Of a stretch of DNA of 64,000 bases, positions 47,211-58,065 are shown in pieces. The stretch lies in assembly GCF_040958095.1 (NCBI RefSeq), contig NC_091193.1, forward strand, positions 34,673,430-34,737,429, written 5' to 3'. Below the pieces are notes generated by a model that had not been told where the DNA came from, did not search any database, and saw nothing but the letters and a program-made list of their open reading frames with translations. Each line of letters begins with the position of its first letter. The first letter of the stretch is position 1. The position numbers and the translations under genes are program-made. This DNA comes from Procambarus clarkii (lineage: Eukaryota; Arthropoda; Malacostraca; Decapoda; Cambaridae).

Positions 47211-47757
47211 CCACCACCACACATACAGACCTCCACCACCACACATACAGACCTCCACCACCACACATACAGACCTCCACCACCACACATACAGACCCTC
47301 CACTACCACACATACAGATCCACTACTACCACACATACAGACCCACCACCACCACACATACAGACCTCCACTGCCACACATACAGACCCACCACCACCAC
47401 ACATACAGACCCACCACCACCACACATACAGACCCGCCACCACCACACATACAGACCTCTATCACTACACATACAGACCTCCATTACCACACATACAGGC
47501 CTCCACCACCACACATATAGACCTCCACCACCACACATACAGACCACCACCACCACACATACAGACCTCTACCACCACACATACAGACCTCCACTACCAC
47601 ACATATAGACCCACCACCACATATACAGACCTCCACCACCACACATACAGACCCACTACCACACATTCAGACCCACCACCACACATACAGACCTCCACCA
47701 CCACACATACAGACCACCACCACCACACATACAGACCCACCACCACACATACAACAA
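47211..47757. repeat. 22-bp C/A-rich minisatellite, right of the LTR element
   Basis: About 25 units continue the big array beyond the LTR insertion, then give way to a Ty3/Gypsy pol fossil at ACAACAAGGC. Confidence 0.95.
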
Positions 47758-49927
47758 GGCAATAATGCGTGAACGCCATCCTACACCCACTGTAGATGAT
47801 ATGATCTACCGCTTGAATGGTGCAATTGTATTCAGCAAGTTAGATTTAAACAAGGGCTATCATCAGCTTGAACTTGATGATGAGAGTCGATTCATCACAA
47901 CGTTTACGACACATCGAGGTCTGTATAGGTACAAGCGCCTGAGTTTTGGTATCAACAGTGCTGCTGAGGTATTCCAGCACATCATCAGCCAAGTATTGCA
48001 AGACATACCTAATGCTGACAACATGTCTGATGACATCATTGTTTATGGCCGTACCCAAGCTGAAGACGACAAAGCTCTTCGTGCAACATTGCAACGCTTA
48101 CGAGAAAAGAATCTGACGTTAAGCCGAGCAAAGTATAAGTTCAATCAACATAAAATTGAATTCTTTGGACATGTACTTAGTGACAAAGGTCTGTCTCCGG
48201 ATCCTAAGAAAGTTGCAGATATCAAGAATGCTGCACTTCCTTCAACGTCCACTGAAGTACATAGTTTTCTGGGAATGGCAAACTACTGTTCTCGCTTCAT
48301 TCCAGATTTTGCTACCATTACGAAGCCTCTACGTGAGCTGAAGAAAAATGCATCATGGTACTGCAGAGATATCGAGCAAAATGCATTTGATGCTGTGAAA
48401 GATGCACTAGTAGAGAATGCGACTGCTGCATACTTTGATCCATCAATGGACACTGAGTTAACGGTGGATGCTAGTCCTGTTGGTTTAGGTGCTGTTTTAG
48501 CCCAACACAAACCTGGTCAACCAGATTCCAAAGTAGTAATTGCCTACGCCAGCCGTTCTCTCACAGATGTTGAGCAACGATACAGTCAGACAGAGAAGGA
48601 AGCTCTTGCTCTTGTATGGGGCTGTGAACACTTCAATGTGTATCTGCTTGGTGCACCCTTCACCACGATAGTCACTGACCACAAACCGTTGAAGACCATC
48701 TTCAATAATCCAAAGTCCAAAACACCAGCTCGCATTGAGAGATGGGCTCTTCGTCTGCAACCATACAACTTTACAGTGAAATACAAGCCGGGTGCAGGCA
48801 ATCCCGCTGATTACATCAGTCGACATCCTGCCAACAGTTTCACCATCACCAAGCATCAGCAAGTTGCCGAGGAATATGTACACTCTGTAACCTGTGATGC
48901 AGTCCCTAAGGCTCTCACTCTTGATGAAATCCGTACTGCAACCCTAGAGGACCCAACTCTGCAAGCAACAGTGGATGCATTGACTAAGAAAAAGTTTCCA
49001 CGCATCCCACCCTCAGGAGTTGACCAAGATGCGTTCAAAGGACTTAAACGCATCCAGACAGAATTAAGTGTTACGCAACAACGCGACACTGTGCTGCGAG
49101 GTACTCGTATTGTCATTCCAGCTGTTCTCCAGCAACGTGCTCTGAAGCTTGCACATCAAGGACACCAAGGTCTTGTTAGGACCAAACAGCTGCTACGAGA
49201 AAAGGTGTGGTTTCCTGGCATTGATCGTCAAGCAAAGGACATGCATGATGCCTGTGTCCCTTGCCAAGCTGCAGTGGATACTTCAAGATCAACAATTCTA
49301 CAACCTTCACCACTACCTGCTGCACAACGGACGGAAGTATCGATGGACTTCTGCGGAACGCTACCAACTGGAGAGTACTTGATGGTAGTCATTGATGATC
49401 ACTCACGTTATCCAGAAGTAGAAATCATCACTTCCACATCTGCAAAGGCTGTCATCCCGAAACTCGACAAGATCTTTTCAAATTTTGGCATTCCTGAAGT
49501 TGTCAAGACGGACAATGTACCGCCATTCAATGGACAAGACTTCGTCAACTTTGCTGAGCATATCGGATTCAAACACCGCCGTGTGATGCCACTACATCCT
49601 CAAGCAAATGGAGAAGTTGAGAGAGTCATGCAACCTCTCATGAAAGCGGTACGCTGTGCTCATGCCGAAGGACGATCCTGGAAACAAGCTATGTATGCTT
49701 TTCTCAGGAACTACCGTGCAACACCACATGGAACACTGGGCAAGTCGCCTGGTGAACTTTTATTTGGACGTCCTATGAGAATCGCACTACCCGTCATGCC
49801 AGCCGAGGTAACGGATAAACGTCTCGCTCAGAAGGATGCACTAGCCAAGGGCAAAATGAAAATTGCTCATGACCAACGTGCAAAGGAACAAGTCATAAAG
49901 GTTGGAGATACTGTTCTCGTTATCATC
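47758..49927 (+). mobile_element. Ty3/Gypsy pol fossil 2 (RT, RNase H, integrase)
   Basis: This is a partial pol region with reverse transcriptase palm, RNase H, zinc-binding and core integrase parts in Ty3/Gypsy order. It is longer at its left end than fossil 1, which begins within the RNase H part. No gag, protease or LTR is found nearby, and it runs into the 20-bp minisatellite at the same integrase position as fossil 1. It is therefore a truncated fossil carried in the macro-repeat. Similarity between the two copies reflects duplication and not two separate insertions. Confidence 0.9.
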
Positions 49928-50929
49928 AACCAGTACAGCCTCCCATCAACCTGTACAGCCTCCCATCAACCAGTACAGCCTCCCATCAACCAGTACAGCC
50001 TCCCATCAACCTGTACAGCCTCCCATCAACCTGTACAACCTCCCATCAACATGTACAGCCTCCCATCAACCTGTACAGCCTCCCATCAACCAGTACAGCC
50101 TCCCATCAACCAGTACAGCCTCCCATCAACCTGTACAGCCTCCCATCAACCAGTACAGCCTCCCATCAACCAGTACAGCCTCCCATCAAACAGTACAGCC
50201 TCCCATCAACCTGTACAGCCTCCCATCAAACTGTACAGCCTCCCATCAACCTGTACAGCCTCCCATCATCCAGTACAGCCTCTCATCAACCAGTACAGCC
50301 TCCCATCAACCAGTACAGCCCGCCACCCAACCAGTACAGCCCGCCACCCAACCAGTACAGCCCGCCACCCAACCAGTACAGCCCGCCACCCAACCAGTAC
50401 AGCCTCCCATCAACCTGTACAGCCTCCCATCAACCAGTACAGCCTCCCATCAACCAGTACAGCCTCCCATCAACCAGTACAGCCTCCCATCAACCAGTAC
50501 AACATCCCATCAACCAGTACAGCCTCCCATCAACCTGTACAGCCTCCCATCAACCTGTACAGCCTCCCATCAACCTGTACAGCCTCCCATCAACCAGTAC
50601 AGCCTCCCATCAACCAGTACAGCCTCCCTTCAACCAGTACAGCCCGCCACCCAACCAGTACAGCCCGCCACCCAACCAGTACAGCCTCCCATCAACCTGT
50701 ACAGCCTCCCATCAACCTGTACAGCCTCCCATCAACCTGTCCAGCCTCCCATCAACCAGTACAGCCTCCCATCAACCAGTACAGCCTCCCATCAACCTGT
50801 ACAGCCTCCCATCAACCAGTACTGCCTCCCATCAACCAGTACAGCTTCCCATCAACCAGTACAGTCTCCCATCAACCAGTACAGCCTCCCATCAACCAGT
50901 ACAGCCTCCCATCAACCAGTACAGCCAAT
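49928..50929. repeat. 20-bp minisatellite downstream of pol fossil 2
   Basis: About 50 units of the same CAGTACAGCCTCCCATCAAC family are present, with clusters of the CCCGCCACCCAAC variant at about 50315 and 50640. The array is shorter than the 72-unit one in unit 1. Confidence 0.95.
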
Positions 50930-51719
50930 AGCAGCTGCCTCGTATGGGCCAATAGCAGCTGCCTCGTATGGGCCAATAGCAGCTGCCTCGTATGGGCCAA
51001 AAGCAGCTGCCTCGTAGGGGCCAATAGCAGCTGCCTCGTATGGGCCAATAGCAGCTGCCTCGTATAGGCCAATAACAGCTGCCTCGTATGGGCCAATAGC
51101 AGCTGCCTCGTATGGGCCAATAGCAGCTGCCTCGTATGAGCCAATAGCAGCTGCCTCGTAGGGGCCAATAGCAGCTGCCTCGTATGGGCCAATAGCAGCT
51201 GCCTCGTATGGGCCAAGAGCAGCTGCCTCGTATAGATCAATAGCAGCTGCCTCGTATGGGCCAATAGCAGCTGCCTCGTATGGGCCAATAGCAGCTGCCT
51301 CGTATGGGCCAATAGCAGCTGCCTCGTATGGGCCAATAGCAGCTGCCTCGTATGGGCCAATAGCAACTGCCTCGTTTGGACCAATAGCAGCTGCCTCGTA
51401 TGGGCCAATAGCAGCTGCCTCGTATGGGCCAATAGCAGCTGCCTCGTATGGGCCAATAGCAGCTGCCTCGTATGGGCCAATAGCAGCTGCCTCGTATGGG
51501 CCAATAGCAGCTGCCTCGTATGGGCCAATAGCTGCCTCGTATAGGCCAATAGCAGCTGCCTCGTATGGGCCAATAGCAGCTGCCTCGTATAGGGCAATAG
51601 CATCTGCCTCGTATAGGGCAATAGCAGCTGCCTCGAATGGGCCAATAGCAGCTGCCTCGTATGGGCCAATAGCAGCTGCCTCGTATGGGCCAATAGCAGC
51701 TGCCTCGTATGAGCCAATA
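50930..51719. repeat. 24-bp minisatellite, copy 2
   Basis: About 33 units of the CR1-tail-derived repeat (CAGCTGCCTCG, GGGCCAAT) are present, against 26 in the first array. Confidence 0.92.
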
Positions 51720-52040
51720 CCCTAACTCTTCGTCTTTCCAGTGAATGCAATTTAAGCTTTATTAATCTTTCTTCATATGAAAGACTTCTATTTTGGGGAA
51801 TTAACTTTGTCATCCTACGTTGGACACGTTCAAGTGAATTTATATCCATTCTATAATACGGCGACCAAAACTGAACTGCATAATCCTAACCAGAGCAAGA
51901 TATAGCTTAAGAACCACACCAGGTGTCTTGTTACTAACGCTTCGATTAATAAATCCCAGTGTCCTATTCGCCTTATTACGAACATTCATACATTGATCCT
52001 TTTGTTTTAAATTTTATTTTAAACACCCCATACCCAAGAC
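51720..52040 (-). mobile_element. Old CR1 fragment, minus strand, copy 2
   Basis: This is the same scrap as 24514-24812, including the internal jump to ACCCCATACCCAAGAC. It keeps a few bases (TTTCTTCATATGAAAGA region) that are missing in the first copy. Confidence 0.8.
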
Positions 52041-52824
52041 TTTCCAATCTATTTGGAAACTCATAAACATGTCCAACCCACGTTTGAAACAATCAAGAGA
52101 CCCCGCCTCCACCGTTACGCGGTAATTGATTCCACATATCAACAACCCTGTTGCCGAACCAGTATTTACCTAAGTTGACCAGACCACACACTAGAAGAAG
52201 GGACGACGACGTTTCAGTCCGTCCTGGACCATTCTCAAATCGATCGACTTGAGAATGGTCCAGGACGGACCGAAACGTCGTCGTCCCTTCACCTTCTAGT
52301 GTGTGGTCTGGTCAACATACTTCAGCCACGTTATTGTGACTCATCGCCTGCAATTACGCGTCTTTCCAAAATCTAAATTTATCCAATTTATACCTCATTG
52401 TTTCGTGTTCTGTCTTGTGTTGATACTTTTAATACTCCATTAATATCCCCCTTTGTTATGTACATTCATCCACTTGTAAACCTCTATCATGTCACCCCCT
52501 AACTCTTCGCCTTCCTAGTGAATGCAATTTAAGCTTTGTTAATCAGTTCAGTTTTGGTCGCTGTACTATAGAATGGATATAAATTCACTTAAACGTGTAA
52601 AGCGTAGGATGACAAGTTAAAGTTAATTCCCCAAACTAGAAATCTTCCATATGAAGAAAGATTAACAAAGCTTAAATTGCATTCTCTGGAACGGCGAAGA
52701 ATTAGGAGCCAATTACCGCGTAACGTGGTGGAGGTGGGGTCCCTCGATTGTTTTAAACGTGAGTTGGACATGTATATAAGTGGGATTGAGTGGTTATAAA
52801 TAGGAGCTGCATCCTATGGGCCAA
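52041..52824. repeat. C-block copy 3 with palindrome
   Basis: This is an uninterrupted C-block like 24813-25588. The plus-strand old CR1 end at about 52545-52810 keeps LERRRIRSQLPRNVVEVGSL-type coding remnants. Confidence 0.85.
52175..52315. repeat. 141-bp palindrome with two hammerhead-like arms, copy 3
   Basis: It has the same arms as at 10519 and 24946. The arms match almost throughout except around the ATCGATCGA centre. Confidence 0.7.
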
Positions 52825-52920
52825 TAAGCCTTCTGTAGTTTCTTTAGTATTAATATCTTGTGTTAAGTAATCAAACAGCTCCTTCATCCATGACCCGCCT
52901 GTGTTGGGATCAAGCACTTC

Positions 52921-52981
52921 CACCTCACCTCTCTACATATTGGTGAGGTGAGGGTACGTGGACCCCGACACATATATATAA
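52921..52981 (+). promoter_or_regulatory. Conserved hairpin and TATA box before zinc-finger copy 3
   Basis: The hairpin CACCTCACC/GGTGAGGTG lies at 52921-52950 and TATATATAA at 52973-52981, about 175 bases before the ATG. It is the best promoter candidate for the intact gene. No initiator can be fixed by eye. Confidence 0.5.
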
Positions 52982-53156
52982 CAGAACATCAAGGAAATCA
53001 TTCATTAACCAATCTGCACCATTCGCTGTTCTCTTGAAGATTATTCGGCCTTATAATTTACTTCTGGGAGAAAGTTGCATGTTCTAGTTACTGTTCGAAC
53101 ACTAGACACCACTCCACATTATAGATAAATATTTAGTCGTTATTGTGAACACAATT

Positions 53157-54446
53157 ATGAGTACCTCTTACAAAGATTACGAAGACGTTATTGACATATT
53201 CACTCAACTTGACAATCTTTCGAAAGAGAGTGATGTGTCTGTCACGACTCATCCTCTGCATGAGGAGACTGAGGAACAGGGCGCCAGAATGCTGCGGTAC
53301 ATTGGTGAGACGTCAGCAGTGTGTCCCAAGGAGTCTGGGCAAGAATTTACACTACTGAAGCCTGTGGAAGACACTGGTGAGAAGTTAGAAGACTCATCCT
53401 CTGTCACGACTTATCCTCTGCATGAGGAGACTGAGGAACAAGGCGCCAGTATGTTGAGGTACATTGGTGAGACGTCAGCAGTGTGTCCCAAGGAGTCTGG
53501 GCAAGAATTTACACTACTGAAGCCTGTGGAAGACACTGGTGAGAAGTTAGAAGACTCATCCTCTGTCACGACTTATCCTGTGCATGAGGAGACTGAGGAA
53601 CAAGGCGCCAGTATGTTGAGGAACATTGGTGAGACGTCAGCAGTGTGTCCCAAGGAGTCTGGGCAAGAATTTACACTACTGAAGCCTGTGGAAGACTCTG
53701 GTGAGAAGTCAGAAGTGAGTCCCAAGTATGGGGAAGGATCTACAGTACTGAGGAGACGAAGGGCTGTACATAGTGGTGAGAAGTCAGAAGTGAGTCCCAA
53801 GTATGGGGAAGGATCTACAGTACTGAGGAGACGAAAGGCTGTACATAGTGGTGAGAAGTCAGAAGTGAGTCCCAAGTATGGGGAAGGATCTCCACTACCG
53901 AAGAAACGGAGGGCGGTACGTAGTGGTGTGAAGCCTACGTTATGTGACCGGTATCCTGGTGAGAAGTCAGAAGTATTTCCCAAGTCTGGCCAAGAATTTC
54001 CACTACTTAAGACTGTGGAACAAGGCAGGCTGGGGCATACTGGTGAGAAGTTAGAAGCGTGTCCAGAGTCCGGGGAAAGATCTACACTACTGAAGAAGCA
54101 AATGGTGGCAGATAGGCCGTCATGTTACCAGTGTGGGAAAACCTTCAGCGACCGCAGTGGCTTAAACAAGCACATGCTCGTCCATACTGGCGTTAAATCT
54201 CACGTGTGTGAAGAGTGTGGGAAAAAGTTCCTTCGAAATGATTATTTGCAGCAGCACCTGATGGCCCACAGTGGTGATAAACACTTCCTGTGCAAGCACT
54301 GCGGGAAAAGATTCTGCCGACTTGGCAACTTGAATGATCACATGATGGGACATAATGGTACGAGACCTCACATGTGTCATGTGTGTGATAAACTATTCAG
54401 CAGACCGGACTATCTGAAGGACCACATGGTGGTTCATATGATTTGA
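53157..54446 (+). CDS. C2H2 zinc-finger protein, copy 3, intact frame
   Basis: The 429-residue product starts MSTSYKDYEDVID; all copies share this ATG. Residues about 28-185 are three 54-residue repeats with SAVCPKESGQEFTLLK. Three 25-residue repeats (SGEKSEVSPKYGEGS...RAVH) and two looser ones follow. The TGEK/SGEK linkers and CPxSGxxFTLL pattern suggest decayed C2H2 fingers lacking zinc ligands. Four good fingers lie at about 323-343, 351-371, 379-399 and 407-427 with seven-residue linkers, so it is probably a nuclear DNA-binding protein. The frame stops right after finger 4. A fifth finger (KPYMCPHCGDRYTQLG...HIQLH) ending in its own stop lies out of frame at 54448-54546, implying an old one-base shift shared by all copies, or an unseen splice. 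Neither a KRAB nor a BTB domain is present. Confidence 0.8.
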   Translation: MSTSYKDYEDVIDIFTQLDNLSKESDVSVTTHPLHEETEEQGARMLRYIGETSAVCPKESGQEFTLLKPVEDTGEKLEDSSSVTTYPLHEETEEQGASMLRYIGETSAVCPKESGQEFTLLKPVEDTGEKLEDSSSVTTYPVHEETEEQGASMLRNIGETSAVCPKESGQEFTLLKPVEDSGEKSEVSPKYGEGSTVLRRRRAVHSGEKSEVSPKYGEGSTVLRRRKAVHSGEKSEVSPKYGEGSPLPKKRRAVRSGVKPTLCDRYPGEKSEVFPKSGQEFPLLKTVEQGRLGHTGEKLEACPESGERSTLLKKQMVADRPSCYQCGKTFSDRSGLNKHMLVHTGVKSHVCEECGKKFLRNDYLQQHLMAHSGDKHFLCKHCGKRFCRLGNLNDHMMGHNGTRPHMCHVCDKLFSRPDYLKDHMVVHMI

Positions 54447-54546
54447 TGACAAACCTTACATGTGCCCACACTGTGGGGATAGATACACTCAGCTTGGAAA
54501 TATGAACAAACACATTCAGCTGCATACAACTGTGCTCGGAGTGTGA
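54447..54546 (+). pseudogene. Out-of-frame fifth zinc finger, copy 3
   Basis: Immediately after the TGA at 54444 a complete C2H2 finger is encoded in another frame (GAC AAA CCT start, CPHC...H...H) and terminates at TGA 54544-54546. The same arrangement occurs after copies 1 and 2. The ancestral protein probably had five fingers. Confidence 0.75.
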
Positions 54547-54879
54547 GAATTTTAATATATTGTATAAATAGTGAGAGCCTAATCTCAAAATTAGGCTACA
54601 ATGTTCCTGTTAATAAACTTTCAAATTTACTGCAATTTGCCTATTTTACTACAATTTGCCTATTAATATTCTTAAAATTTTCCTACAATGTACCTATTAT
54701 TATTCAAATTTGGTACATATTATTAACTTATAATTATTTGTTAGATTAAGGACCTGTCCGAAATGTTGTGTGTTAGTGATGTTAAAAACATCAATGTTAT
54801 ATACTCACAAACCCAATGCACCTTCTTGCACTAGTATATAAATAAATGAAAAATAAAAAGGACATATGGTTTAAATATA

Positions 54880-55174
54880 TATCTATTTATTTACAAGAAT
54901 ATTTTATTTACAATATTTACAAGAATATTTTATTTACAATATTTACAAGAAAATTTTATTTACAAGAATATTTTATTTACAATATTTACAAGAATATTTT
55001 ATTTACAATATTTACAAGAATAAATATTTTGATTTTAATCCTGTAATGAAATCATATCCTAAACTAACTAATCAGTATAATGAACAAATCTACAATGGCC
55101 GTAATAAGGATTTGAACCTACACACGGGATGTTCCCAGAAGCGCCTTAGTCAACTGTACCACCACATGGTCAAA
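54880..55174 (-). mobile_element. tRNA-derived SINE, minus strand (Z-block 3)
   Basis: It has the same A and B boxes as at 19170. The AT-rich tail is longest here, with about five tandem TTTATTTACAAGAATAT-type units (54890-55020). Confidence 0.75.
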
Positions 55175-55209
55175 AGAATGAGTCACAATAATGTGGCTGA
55201 AGTAGTTCG

Positions 55210-55285
55210 TCACAATCGACTTGAGAATGGTCCAGGACGGACCGAAATGTCGTCGTCCCTTCACCTTCTAGTGATTTTATACTTT
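55210..55285 (+). repeat. Single hammerhead-like arm (Z-block 3)
   Basis: It has the same layout as 19425-19500: GACTTGAGAATGGTCC, loop, GGACCGAAATGTCG. Confidence 0.6.
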
Positions 55286-55552
55286 TCAAACTAGATCATC
55301 CATATTATTCCAGTATACATAAGAAAAATCACTATATTCCAACTTCTTCATTTGCATTGGAATAATTAATACATAATCTAGCTTAACCTAGCTAACAGCC
55401 AATATCTATATATCTAAGTGAACAAATTGTTTACTGTGGCCAATCATATCCATTTCCTAGTAAGCATTCATAACATACTAGTAACAGTTCTGTCAAAAAA
55501 CACAGTACTCAGTACAAACCACAGCACAGTACAATCTTATTTCACACACATT

Positions 55553-55896
55553 GAACACACGTTGCTTCTGGGAGTATGGGTTCGAGTCACTTCTGGGGTG
55601 TGAGTTTTCATTCGCATATAGTCCTGGGGACCATTCAGGCTTGTTCGCATTTGTGTTCCTCACGTGTGCCCCAAAGAATGAGGTGATTTGGTGAAATGCT
55701 ATGCCCAAGATTACCATCCGAGTTGCCGTCGGGGAAGTGGCTCAAATAGCCTCGGCTATCACTTCCTTTTGACGGCCGTGATGGCCGTCAAAAGGATTAA
55801 GGCGCCCTGTATGGATTAAGGCGCCCTGTAGTTACCAGTTGCGTTGCTTCTGGGAGTATGGGTTCGAGTCACTTCTGGGGTGTGAGTTTTCATTCA

Positions 55897-55899
<3 letters not shown>
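55553..55899 (+). mobile_element. tRNA-derived SINE, two overlapping partial copies
   Basis: B boxes GGTTCGAGTC occur at 55579 and 55861, each within the same GGGAGTATGGGTTCGAGTC context. The first copy keeps the body; the second keeps a leucine/serine-tRNA-like head beginning near 55780, with an 18-base internal duplication of GGATTAAGGCGCCCTGTA. Between them a strong hairpin (GAAGTG...ATAGCCTCGGCTAT...CACTTC) lies at about 55734-55766. I recall this SINE type from decapods. Confidence 0.7.

Positions 55900-55967
<68 letters not shown>
55900..55967. repeat. (TA)n microsatellite
   Basis: This is a near-perfect TA run at the left edge of the first restriction-like-endonuclease LINE fragment. 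Confidence 0.95.
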
Positions 55968-55970
<3 letters not shown>

Positions 55971-56576
55971 CCAGCACTTCGCCCTGATGGCATCACCATA
56001 TACTCATGGAAGGAGGGTAGACAGTTGGTGTGGGACTACACATGTGTATCCACCCTGGCTGACACCTATGTACACTTCGGAGCTGATCAAGCAGGTGGGG
56101 CGGCCAACCACAGGGAAACAGCAAAATCACTCAAGTACAGGCGACTGGAAGGTCAATACCTCTTTGTTCCCATAGCGTCTGAGACGCATGGCCCCTGGGG
56201 CAAGAGTGCCTTGGGATTTCTCAAGGAATTGGGGTCCAAGCTCATTGACGTCACCAGAGACCCAAGGGCTTCCAGTTTTTTATTTCAGCGTCTCAGTGTG
56301 GCGATCCAGAGGGGAAATGCTTGCTGCGTCCTCGGTTCCTGTCCAGAAGCGGAGGAGCTTCAAGAGATCCATAACCTTTAGGCATTTGTCTTGTATGTTT
56401 TGTAACCTTTAAATACACAATAAAGGAAAAAAAAAGGGAAGGGGGTGGTAGGAGAAAAGCACACAGAAACTGTATTGGAGGGGACCCACATTCCCTCCAA
56501 TGCTCCAATGCGTTATGTGTGGTTTCCTCCGAAGCTATGGGTCCCCCTTCTACCAGCCAGAGGTGGTACTCTTATT
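55968..56576 (+). mobile_element. Non-LTR element with restriction-like endonuclease, 3' fragment
   Basis: The coding part (to the stop at 56381) encodes the C-terminal PD-(D/E)XK-type domain: RPDGITIYSWK, QLVWDYTC, VPIASETHGPWG, then LFQRLSVAIQRGNACCVLGS. A 3' UTR with AATAAA (56420 region) follows and ends at a (TA)n tract. It is 5'-truncated inside the endonuclease at a (TA)n tract. It is the same family as 58066-60106 and open through its remaining frame. Confidence 0.75.
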
Positions 56577-56590
56577 ATTATATATATTAT

Positions 56591-56634
<44 letters not shown>
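56577..56634. repeat. (TA)n microsatellite
   Basis: TA dinucleotides with two TTA interruptions join the LINE 3' end to the Penelope-like palindrome. Confidence 0.95.
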
Positions 56635-56637
<3 letters not shown>

Positions 56638-57427
56638 TCATTGAATATGACCGCATATTCTGTATTTATTATTTTCTGGTTTAGGGCTTCTATCCCTCTA
56701 ACTATTTTCTTAGCATCAGGGCTTAATTGGAATAGGAGTTCTCCAAAACTCATTTTCGTACTTTTAAGGTGAAGAAAAGAAGTGATTTACTATAGAGTGT
56801 ATTACACTTATTTGTATAATTTGCACGACGTTTCGAACCTCCATGGTTCATTCTCAAGTGAACAGATCTTACAATACTAGTTGATTTTATACCCGCATTA
56901 GGTCAGGTGATAATACAATGAAGGTGAAAAACATGGGGGGATACATAAGGGATAAACATAGGGGCTGCAGAGGGCTTATTGGCCCATACGAGGCATCTCC
57001 TATCTAAACACAAAGATTAATCCAATTTGGATTAATTTGGATTAATCTTTGTGTTTAGATAGGAGATGCCTCGTATGGGCCAATAAGCCTTCTGCAGCCC
57101 CTATGTTTATCCCTTATGTATCCCCCCATGTTTTTCACCTTCATTGTATTATCACCTGACCTAATGCGGGTATAAAATCAACTAGTATTGTAAGATCTGT
57201 TCACTTGAGAATGAACCATGGAGGTTCGAAACGTCGTGCAAATTATACAAATAAGTGTAATACACTCTATAGTAAATCACTTCTTTTCTTCACCTTAAAA
57301 GTACGAAAATGAGTTTTGGAGAACTCCTATTCCAATTAAGCCCTGATGCTAAGAAAATAGTTAGAGGGATAGAAGCCCTAAACCAGAAAATAATAAATAC
57401 AGAATATGCGGTCATATTCAATGAAAC
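56635..57427. repeat. Penelope-like element terminal repeats as a 793-bp palindrome
   Basis: Two arms of about 389 bases (56635-57023 and 57039-57427) are near-perfect inverted copies around a 15-base centre. Each arm contains a hammerhead-like motif (CACTTGAGAATGAACC, loop, GGTTCGAAACGTCGTGC in the right arm, plus strand). It also has a CR1-tail-like segment (GATGCCTCGTATGGGCCAAT) and the start of a coding region (MSFGELLFQLSPDAKKIV). Leader plus ribozyme-like motif plus ORF start suggests a Penelope-like pseudo-LTR, and inverted partial copies are usual in that group. The family call is inference. Confidence 0.6.
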
Positions 57428-57459
57428 ATGTTTGAAAGAAAACCTGCTGCCAGTATACA

Positions 57460-57460
<1 letters not shown>
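57309..57460 (+). pseudogene. N-terminal fragment of a Penelope-like ORF
   Basis: About 51 residues, MSFGELLFQLSPDAKKIV through FNETCLKENLLPVYTNI, are open before the frame runs into (TA)n. I recall FNxTCLxENLLPxYTN as an N-terminal signature of Penelope-like proteins. No RT or GIY-YIG part is attached. Reverse-strand copies of the same start lie at 56753 and 57659. Confidence 0.5.

Positions 57461-57541
<81 letters not shown>
57461..57541. repeat. (TA)n microsatellite
   Basis: An uninterrupted TA run joins two Penelope-like pieces of opposite orientation. Confidence 0.95.
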
Positions 57542-57544
<3 letters not shown>

Positions 57545-57929
57545 CATTGAATATGACCGCATATTCTGTATTTATTATTTTCTGGTTTAGGGCTTCTATC
57601 CCTCTAACTATTTTCTTAGCATCAGGGCTTAATTGAAATAGGAGTTCTCCAAAACTCATTTTCGTACTTTTAAGGTGAAGAAAAGAAGTGATTTACTATA
57701 GAGTGTATTACACTTATTTGTATAATTTGCACGACGTTTCGAACCTCCATGGTTCATTCTCAAGTGAACAGATCTTACAATACTAGTTGATTTTATACCC
57801 GCATTAGGTCAGGTGATAATACAATGAAGGTGAAAACATGGGGGGATACATAAGGGATAAACATAGGGGCTGCAGAAGGCTTATTGGCCCATACGAGGCA
57901 TCTCCTATCTAAACACAAAGATTAATCCA
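57542..57929 (-). mobile_element. Third Penelope-like terminal repeat, minus strand
   Basis: This copy is nearly identical to the left palindrome arm, including the ORF start on the minus strand at 57659 and the hammerhead-like motif. It ends at ATTAATCC, the same base at which the palindrome arms meet their centre, so this is probably the true element edge. Confidence 0.6.
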
Positions 57930-58065
57930 GTGTAATTGGCCTGTTATGTTGGACATTGTCTTCTGTGTTGGCATCGATATGTTCTTGTCTTGTCCTTACT
58001 CTCATGGTGGTTACTCGAAACATGTTTGAAAGAAAACCTGCTGCCAGTATACACCAATATATATA
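57930..58065. other. Unassigned join with a Penelope-like scrap and (TA)n
   Basis: I do not recognise 57930-58015. Bases 58016-58051 repeat the Penelope-like CLKENLLPVYTN coding segment, and a short (TA)n leads into the next element. Confidence 0.5.

Larger units (their letters stand above)
52825..55548 (+). repeat. Z-block copy 3
   Basis: This Z-block carries the intact zinc-finger frame. It ends at CTTATTTCACACACA, where unit 2 continues into the B-block; here a 4.6-kb patch intervenes. Confidence 0.9.

Noticed and set aside
42455-47217. CCAC (or CCACCAC) as a firm target-site duplication of the LTR element.
   Set aside because: The host array is itself made of CCA repeats, so matches of 4 or 7 bases are expected by chance.
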